From assembly GCA_026008535.1 (NCBI GenBank), contig BRKX01000014.1:44832506-44896505 (forward strand): a stretch of 64,000 nt of DNA. Direction: 5' to 3'. Positions 56,093 to 64,000 of the stretch are shown one piece after another (the stretch's first letter is position 1; every line of letters starts with the position of its first letter). The notes beneath the pieces were generated by a model. It did no database searches and was not told the DNA's origin. It was given only the letters and a program-made list of their open reading frames with translations. The stretch is from Perilla frutescens (lineage: Eukaryota > Streptophyta > Magnoliopsida > Lamiales > Lamiaceae). The position numbers and the translations under genes were made by a program.

Positions 56093-58281
56093 GAAAACAC
56101 ATTAAAATCTCAACCAAAAAGCTATCTCTACTTTCGTTTCTTTAGTATAGCATCAACTTATTCATAAGCTCTGGCAAAAATTTTCCACTACGTCCACACC
56201 CCCATCCTTCATCAATCCTTCTAAAATAGCAACAACATGCTCTCTTAACTGAATACAAAAAGTTCGGATGAATTAATATTTTTTCAAAAACCATCTTACC
56301 AAAATGAGACTAGTCAAAGATACAGAAAGATAAAAAATACTTGCACAATGTCAGCAGCACACGATATTACTTGGACAGAGTCATTATGTCATAAAGCTAA
56401 AACACAATTAAGACAAACTGCATATTAATGATTAAGCACATCTACATAATCCAGAGAAATTTACTTTATTCATATAACTACTAGTCGATGGCGAATTTAG
56501 ACAATATTTGAGTTCAATCATGCTAGTATTGTTTCTGATTGCAAAATAACTCCAAGAGCATGTGTAATGTACGATGCAGCAAACAAGCAAGAATGAACCA
56601 TACCATTGGTATTCTTAACTCCTTCAGGCCAATTTTCCCCATTTGCCTCATCACATAAATATCCATTTGTAGGAGAAAATAATCAACACTTTATGATTAG
56701 AGAATGGCGAGAAAAAAAAACCCTTGTATTACCTCTTGATTTTGGGTCAATAGAATAAGTCGAGTGAGATGGTTTAGCTATTTCACAATCTTACAAACAT
56801 GGAGAGAAGATGAGTAAAAAAGCATATGCTAAACAGGATGACTAGGACCTAATTTAGCAGCCGATGTGTAGTAAGTGGGTGAATTAAATAATTATTAGCT
56901 TACAACTGAATCAAGTCCACAAACATGATCAACAACATTTGTCGTATCTTCCTATATGTTAGTACACTACATATCTCTTCAGCTTGAAAATTGATGAAAC
57001 ACTTTCCCAGACCAAGCGAGTGCCGAAAACTATAATAGTGAGAGCCCAGCTGTTCTTTCGAATATAAGAGGATTGTGATAAAAAAGAAGCATTAAGATTT
57101 CAGGTAAAACAGTTTGTTGCACATTTGCATGGGTGAACATTACAAGTGTTGCTAGACAATCGTATTAGAAATTAATGCAACTTCACATGAGCTGCCTCTT
57201 GAGCCTACTGCATGCTTAACTATGATTCAGCTTCCTCATGTTCTTATTTTTCATTGTACAATAAAAATTTTATGACCAGTAGATCTCAATTACATTAGTT
57301 GTATCAGCTTTTGGAAGTGCAAGGATTGATGAACTGCTAATTGAAAGTTAAGGTGCATTAGGACTCAAAGTACTTTAATACAGAATCTCTAAAGCCCCCA
57401 AGCAAAAGCTTACATTTGCCAATATCATAGTGCTAGCTATAATATTGTACTCCTATGAGAAAATAGAGAAAAAGAAAACGAGTAAGATATTGAAACATAA
57501 TCAATTATACAAGTTGAGAAACTGAGTCATCAATCATAAGTCTTCAACCATAAAAGTCATCCATCGTCAACTAAAATGCTAAAGTATCAACAAAGTTGAA
57601 CTAACTTGATAATGATCATCAAATTACCTGCCAAGATTCTTCACCTTTGAATGAATACAATACATGTTTTTCTTTAACATCTGGTAATACTCTCATCCTT
57701 CTATTTACACTAACAGAAGATCGATCAGTATCTGGTTGGAATCCATTTGTGGCTTTTGAAGATCTCGATATAATTGAGTGTAACAGCTGCTCCTAATATT
57801 AACACTGGAGACGCAAGAAGAAATACCCAGAACAGAAAAATTACAATCTCTTTCACTCTCATTCAAACATTACAATTATGTTACATCTTTACTCAACAAA
57901 GAAAATAAGAATTCAAGTTGATAAGATAGCCAAAAATCATATCAAATTGTTATAGTCATCTGGAACAATGAATTCCTTCTTCTTTGTTCAATAAATAATT
58001 GGTAATTTTCTACTTCAAGAACTCAATAAAAGTATATTCAATTGTTCAATCCAAAGTTTTAACAAAAAAAAACTTCACACATCCATTCTTTCAAAATTAT
58101 AAACTCAATCCCATCATCACATCGAAATCACTCATGCGGAATAACTGAATCGACAAGATTTTACTTGATGATTAACTGAGAAAACACGTGGGTGAATAAA
58201 ACAACAAAAATGGAACTCTTGAAATTAATTGACAATGACGAATCATCATACCACCAATTGGATGAGAGGAGGGAGAGAAAT
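56093..58281. other. AT-rich non-coding DNA, probable CACTA interior
   Basis: Before G inserted, this sequence was continuous with 52766, so it likely belongs to the CACTA element starting at 51949. No transposase motif or other ORF is recognisable. It ends where the LTR of element E begins. Confidence 0.45.
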
Positions 58282-61200
58282 TGTAACGCCCTGGTCCCGA
58301 AAAGGATAATAAATGGAGGGCGGGGGTGTCACTTAAAAAGAATAGGATTTGGAATAATTATTAGTTAAATAAAATAGTTATTGGAAGCAAGAATAGGTTA
58401 TATTTCCCAGAAATTTGGGCAGCATAACCTCTGCAACTAGAGCAAATCCCCGTTTAATAACGGCTTATAAGAGTGTATTTTGATATGACATGACATTCAA
58501 TAGTCCGTACATGGACAGAATAAAGCAATAAACAGATACCAACAAGTAATGATCTATTTATCAGAGTTGACTAAGAATGTCCTTTTCATAGGATGGAGTC
58601 AAAAGCACGCAAGACCCATTCATAGGTCGACAGAAAAGTAAACAGATTCCAACATGCGATTCAATGGGACCTCTTCATAGGTCAAAGCGAATAAAGGAAC
58701 AGTTGGTATTTCAATAAAAAGGGCTTCATCCCTTAAGCAAATATTTATTTCGAATAGGCATCATTGTACTAGTAGTTTTTTTGGACATGCTATAATCAAG
58801 TTCGAATTTCAAATACTAAATACGATTATCAGAGGATTCAGCAGAAAACATAGCGGAAGTAATTTATTCAGATAACCAGATAAGAGGCATCTCAGTCAAC
58901 CCCGCCATCAGCTCACATCACCAGCCTCAGCATCTCAACCTGAAAACATTTTGAAATGAGTTGGGTATGAGTACTAATGCACTCAGTGGGTAAGTTTCGA
59001 ACTCAATTTACAATATGAAATATCCAAAAATAATACACAGCATATAGGAAGCAAATAGTAAAAGCCCATCCTATATCTGCAAACCTTTTCTTCTCCTTTG
59101 GGATCCATCTTGCTCAGTCTGTCGTCTACTGCACTATGTAGCATGCTGTTGGTAGGAAAATGGAGGGGTTACCTCGCTAATCCGAGGAGAGTATACCAGA
59201 GGTTACCTAGCATTGACCTTGAGTGTGCTAGGGGTCACCTAGCAGCGACTCCTTATAGTGACATCCGGTCACAGTGTATGTGTGGGGTTACCTCACAGTG
59301 ACACCTTAAGTGATAATCATCACATCTGCAAGGGTGTACAGTCCTGCCTATGTTTAATAATTAATTGCACTACAAAATCCAAGATTCTAGCACAAGCCTA
59401 TCTTAGCTAAGTTCAACATCATCTAATAATACCTCATAAAACTTAGTAATTAAATCATAGTTTAATCATGCTTATACAACTATTCCACAAGTATTCTCAT
59501 ATCCTAGTCACAGTATTCCAATAATATTCTAACAATATTTCAACAGTATCTCAATAATATCCTATTCCATAGCGTAAGAATATTCTATAATTCCTCCTAT
59601 AACAGCGACGTTAAACAGATAGAGTATAAAATATTTATTTGGATATTTCTAAGTTATCTATCATGCTTCTAAAGAGTTATTACTCTTAAATTGTATTTAT
59701 TCTTTAAGATAAACCCACCTTGCTGACGAGCAGGCGGCGGCACGATAGCTTTCTGATTTGCTTCCTTCCTTCCAACGGGCTCCACGGGTCCTACAATGTT
59801 GGTGCATGCCTTAGAAGAACTACTATAATTTTTGAAATTTATCTACTATATTTGGAGCATTTATCTATATATATTTATTATTATTCTGTTTAAAAATAGA
59901 TTGCGCTACTCTAACGACGTCGTATAAACTCGACACACAAGGATGAAAATTCCAAAATAATATTCTTGATTTATTGGACTAAAAATACTTGACAGAGGTC
60001 TCTTTCCAAAATTTGCCATTTTACTCGATTAACATCGAATATCCACCACGACACTTTTTAACCATTCAAAAATTACGAAATTAATCCGGGATGATCCTAA
60101 ATATGCCAAGAATATAGTTGGGAAGTTTTAAAATTTTTCGATAACACATGCTTCCGGAATAAAAATAACTGTCTACTTTTAAAAATCGAGATTCATCAAA
60201 ACTCGAGCAACTTGGCAGATTTATAGAGAATACTTTTTCGAGCAACATTCATGATCAAACTTTTTCGATTCGACGAGCGAAATAGGTGAAAACGGCGAAA
60301 AATAGATTATGGCCGGTTTTCATGACCCAGTCACGTTTTCCGGCGATATCACCGGTTTCCAGCCACCGGATGGAGACGACGTCAAAAGACGAAACGTATA
60401 GCACACTTAAATACATGACATACTATAACTTCAGATTAAAAGGACGAGAAATGGACCGAAAAGAGCTCCTGGAAGGTGGCAGCTGGTGGCGGGCTGCAAC
60501 CGAGCGGCGGTGGCGCCGGCGGCTGGCGACTGGTGGCTGCCCCCTGCCGGCAGTCCCTACTCCCCGGCTCCTTTCCGACTCGATTCGTACCTCAAAACTC
60601 CACTCAAACCTCAACTCCGCTCAAGAACACTCGAAGAACATGAAGAACTCGAAGAACGCTCGACTCTATTTCTATTTAGAGTTGCTAACTCTATTTTGGG
60701 ATGGAAAATAATGAAAGGGGGCTACCCCTTTTATAGGAAAAGCTTGGAGGGTCAGGTATTGCTTTTTCGGATATAAAATACTGATAAAGTTAGTTTCAAC
60801 GTGATTACTTTTTCAAAAACACTATTTATAAGTTGCTTTATTGCAAGGAAAGTTCATTTGACCTCATACACAAAAAGTAAGGGCACCGGGAGATTCCTTG
60901 ATTTATTTCCTATCAAGTCGACCAAAAACGGTCGGCCGATATGGTCGTTTGATACACGAACGAAGAAAGATTCCTTTTTCCGGCCATCTGGAAATCACTA
61001 TTCACGACGCTCCGGACACTACCGTTTGCTCGTTTGTCCTCAGATTAAAAATTCGGAAATACCGGCGGATTTGTTGGCTCATTTCCTATTAAGGAACCTT
61101 GCCGAACAATTTCTTGGTATAACGATCGAAATTTTGAAAAAGATCGAAATTAAAAACGAGTCAAAAATCACTATTCATCCTTTTTAATTTTTACCTTTTT

Positions 61201-61451
61201 AACTGCCGGGAACTCGTTTTACCTCGGATTAAAATTTTGGGAGTACTAGCGGATTCCTCGGGTCGACCCCTTTCAATGGAGTCTAATATTGACCATAACC
61301 TGAATTTTGTTTGATCGTATTTTCAAGAAAATGACACCTAGAGTTGCGTCTTACATCGATTTTACTTTATTTAGCTCCAAAATAATTCTTTAGTCTTCTA
61401 ATATAATTAGAAAACTTCTTTATCTGAAATTCAAAAATACGGGGTGTTACA
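58282..61451 (-). mobile_element. Element E 3' LTR (minus strand), ~3.2 kb
   Basis: Plus-strand ends are TGTAACGCCCTGG and CGGGGTGTTACA. Just inside, the minus strand has a purine-rich tract (TTAAGGGTGGTAGGA) suitable as the polypurine tract, followed by the end of pol. The AACCTGAAAACATTTTG...GAGTACTAATGCACTCAGTGGG block links it to D and H. LTRs of this length fit Tekay/Del chromoviruses. ORFs inside (for example near 60290-61190) are not genes. Confidence 0.75.
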
Positions 61452-61486
61452 TCCTACCACCCTTAAAAAAAATTTCGTCCCGAAAT

Positions 61487-61732
61487 TTACTTACATTGAT
61501 AAGGGGTATCAGGGTATCTCTTGAGTAGCTCAGATTCTAGCTCCCACGTGGCCTCTTCTGATCCATGATGGTTCCACAAAACTTTTACTATGCTAATTTC
61601 CTTATTTCTAAGCTTTTGAATTTTTCGATCAAGGATGGCCTGGGGCTTTTCTTCGTATACCATATCTTTGTTCAGCACAATGTCTTCTTTTCTGATCATG
61701 TGTTTGGGATCAAACACGTACTTTCTTAGCAT
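61487..61732 (-). pseudogene. Element E chromodomain
   Basis: An 81-aa ORF: MLRKYVFDPKHMI, then YEEKPQAILDRKI, VKVLWNHHGSEEATWELES. This is the C-terminal chromodomain of Tekay/Del chromoviruses, with the aromatic and W-x-H...EATWE residues, thought to target integration to heterochromatin. It is joined directly to the region before the integrase by a deletion at about 61735. Confidence 0.85.
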
Positions 61733-62913
61733 CGAGACATGATTTCTCCCTTTAATTCCTCATTATTGGGCACACACACTCTCCCTTTGAAGAGTAATGC
61801 ATTATCCGGTGCCTCAGTGAAATCCTTTGGATCTTCAGATCGAGCTATCACTCTCATTTTCTCGAGATGTGCATCTCCCCTTTGTACCTCGATGATCCTT
61901 TTTCTTACGTCTGGTTTGGCCACCAGAGCCATGATTTGTTCCTCAATAGTGTTGGGTGGTTCTAACACTTCAATCCTTAATTTCTCGAATTCCCTAAGGA
62001 GTTTCTCCTTCTAGGTTAGAACATAACCCAGCTCGGCTCTATTCTTACGACTTAGAGCATCAGCTACCACATTAGCCTTACCGGGGTGGTAGTGAATAGA
62101 GCAATCATAGTCTTTGACTAATTCCAACCATATTCTTTGCCTCATATTCAGATCTTTTTGCTCAAAGAAATATTTGAGACTCTTGTGATCTGAATATATC
62201 TCACACTTTGCCACATACAGGTAATGTCTCCAAATTTTTAACGCATGCATAACTGCGGCGAGCTCCAAATTATGGGTGGGGTAGTTTTGCTCATGAAATT
62301 TTAGCTGGCGTGATGCATAGGTGATCACTTTGCCTCTTTGCATCAGTACGCATCTCAATCCCATTCTCGATGCATCGGTATAAACCACAAAGTCCTCATT
62401 CTCTTCGGGAATTGCCAGCACGGAGGCTGTGGTTAATTTTTCCTTGAGTGCTTGGAAACTTTCTTCACACTCTTTCGACCAAATAAATTTGGTTTCTTTC
62501 TTGAGTAGGTGCGTCATGGGTTTGGATATCCTTGAGAATCCTTCTATGAATCTTCGATAGTATCCAGCTAGTCCAAGGAAACTTCTTATCTCATTCACGT
62601 TCTTTGGGGGCTTCCAATTGCTTACAGCCTCTATCTTGATTGGATCCACTTTAATTCCTTCAGCCGATACTATGTGTCCTGAAAACATCACTTCTTTCAG
62701 CCAAAATTCACACTTACTGAATTTGACATACAACCTCTCCTTTCTCAAGGTCTCCAGCACTGTCATTAAGTGATCTTGGTGTTCTTCATCGCTCCTTGAA
62801 TATACTAGTATATCATCAATAAATACTAGTACAAACTTATCTAAGTAGGGATGGAATACTCTATTCATCAAACCCATGAACACTGCTGGAGCATTTGTCA
62901 ATCCAAACGGCAT
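61733..62913 (-). pseudogene. Element E RT (late part), RNase H and linker
   Basis: The ORF 62011-62913 (300 aa) begins MPFGLTNAPAVFM and has FIDDILVYS (the catalytic DD), FLGLAGYYRRFIEGFS, VVYTDASRMG, YPTHNLELAAVMHALKIWR and the ADALSRK end of RNase H. One stop later the frame continues at 61726-61968 with the linker ending ELKGEIMSRC, the start of the integrase zinc finger. There it breaks off; the integrase core is missing. Confidence 0.88.
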
Positions 62914-63867
62914 TACTGTGAACTCATAATGTCCATAGCGAGTTCGAAATTCTATCTTAGGAACATCTTACTTTCTAATTTTCAACTGATGGTACCCCGA
63001 CCTCAGATCTATCTTTGAGAACACTCTTGATCCCTTTAGTTGATCGAAAAGATCATCTATTCTTGGGAGAGGATACCGATTCTTAATAGTTAACTTGTTC
63101 AGCTCCCTATAATCAATGTACATTCTTAATGTGCCATCCTTCTTCTTCACAAATAAGATTGGAGCTCCCCATGGTGACACACTGGGTTGTATAAAACCCA
63201 GATCTAACAACTCTTGGAGTTGTACCTTGAGTTCTTGCAGCTCCTTTGGTGCCATTCTGTAGGGTGCTTTTGAAATTGGAGCGGCTCCAGGCTCCAAATT
63301 GATTGTAAACTCTACTTGCATGTCTGGCGGCAAGCCTGATAAATCCTTTGGAAACACATCTGGATATTCTCGTACTATTGGTACTTCTTTTAGAGTCATC
63401 TCTTCATTTTCACCTTGTGCCAGGTTTATCAAAAACGCTTGGCATTTCCATTCTTTTAGAAGCTTTGCTGCCTTTATAGCTGATATAACTGGAACCGTAG
63501 CTCCAAGCCTTGATCCATAAATCCTTGTATCTGATTTTTCTGGGGGTTGGAAGACAATATCTCTTCCCAGACAATCTATCGTTGCATGCGCTGAGGCTAA
63601 CCAATCCATTCCTAGGATTACGTCGAAATCTTGAATCTTTATTACATAAAGATCGGATTTTAAAATTTCACCTTCTATGTTCAGTTCTAAGTTTGAGCAA
63701 ATGGTTCTAGATAATATTTTCTTTCCTGAGGGAATGCTAATCTTAAGTGGATCGAGAGCTCTATCCTGATTTAATTTTAACTTCTTACAAGTAGATTCAG
63801 ATATGAAGGAATGTGATGCTCCAGTATCAAATAGGGCTAACACAGGGGTATCTGATATTGCAATCAT
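62914..63867 (-). pseudogene. Element E protease and RT (early part)
   Basis: A 299-aa ORF (62968-63867). The retropepsin-like site LALFDTGASHSFIS is near the start and VILGMDWLASAHA follows. A linker leads to the RT entry: VVREYPDVF-type VREYPDVFPKDLSGLPP, PYRMAPKELQELK, WGAPILFVKKKDG, INKLTIKNRYPLPRIDDLFDQL-type sequence and KIDLRSGYHQL. A GAA-to-TAA change (RKEDVP to a stop) ends it at 62968. The frame itself continues without shift into the late RT. Domain order and motifs are Ty3/gypsy, Tekay/Del-like. Confidence 0.88.
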
Positions 63868-64000
63868 ACCTGCTAAGTTACCCGGTGCTTTGGCAGCCTG
63901 TTGCTAGTTAAGGGCATATGTCCTTGCCTGCCAAGGAGGTCCCTGCCCCATGTTAGGTCCCTAGTTCCCACCTTGGTTAGGCCTCGGGTTATTCTCATGG
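63868..64000 (-). pseudogene. Element E gag C-terminal end, cut by window edge
   Basis: In frame with the protease and containing one stop, it reads GPPWQARTYALN, stop, QQAAKAPGNLAG. The A-R-x-Y-A-L...A motif is usual at the gag/protease junction of this group. The rest of gag and the 5' LTR lie beyond 64000. Confidence 0.7.

Noticed and set aside
60286..61187. Overlapping ORFs of 141, 96 and 128 aa
   Set aside because: They lie inside the 3.2-kb LTR of element E, overlap one another in several frames and match no family I recognise.
1..64000. tRNA or rRNA genes
   Set aside because: I saw only tRNA-complementary primer sites at retroelement LTRs and no cloverleaf-type gene or rRNA segment; a dedicated scan was not possible.

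Overview
The window is plant nuclear DNA: AT-rich, dominated by nested LTR retrotransposons and DNA-transposon remnants, with a single apparently functional host gene. That gene (48470-50807) is an intact seven-exon TPS-b terpene synthase that I recognise as very like the sabinene/1,8-cineole/bornyl-diphosphate type monoterpene synthases of Salvia and relatives. A mint-family plant (Lamiaceae) is therefore the best guess; this rests on family recognition, not on a search.

Layout. 1-4853: non-coding DNA with a fold-back MITE, a PIF/Harbinger ORF1-like pseudogene fragment and a tandem duplication. 4854-7504: solo long LTR (H). 7505-9412: AT-rich sequence ending in a ~180-bp tandem repeat. 9413-39041: a four-deep nest. 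Element A (Ty1/copia, SIRE/Maximus-like, + strand) was split in its 5' LTR by element B, a giant Ty1/copia on the - strand (9703-28913). B carries three paralogous accessory genes after pol; its 3' LTR was split by insertion C (10702-12654). The env-like ORF of A was split by a solo LTR, D (34038-36472). 40835-44516: a complete non-autonomous gag-protease element (F) with perfect target duplications. 44910-46540: an LTR-like repeat (J). 46651-48369: duplicated non-coding DNA including the upstream region of the terpene synthase. 48370-50807: the terpene synthase. 51949 onward: the left end of a CACTA transposon, containing an internally deleted chromovirus (G, 52767-56092) and followed by element E, a Tekay/Del-like chromovirus with a ~3.2-kb LTR (58282-61451) and damaged pol running off the right edge.

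The terpene synthase would act in plastids, turning geranyl diphosphate into monoterpenes. All other coding capacity is retroelement gag, protease, integrase, reverse transcriptase/RNase H or accessory protein, and every such ORF carries stops, frameshifts or deletions. The most unusual material is in B: three diverged copies of one two-domain accessory gene in tandem, each preceded by its own TATA-like box and CT-rich leader. This suggests an element that expanded an accessory gene family expressed apart from gag-pol.
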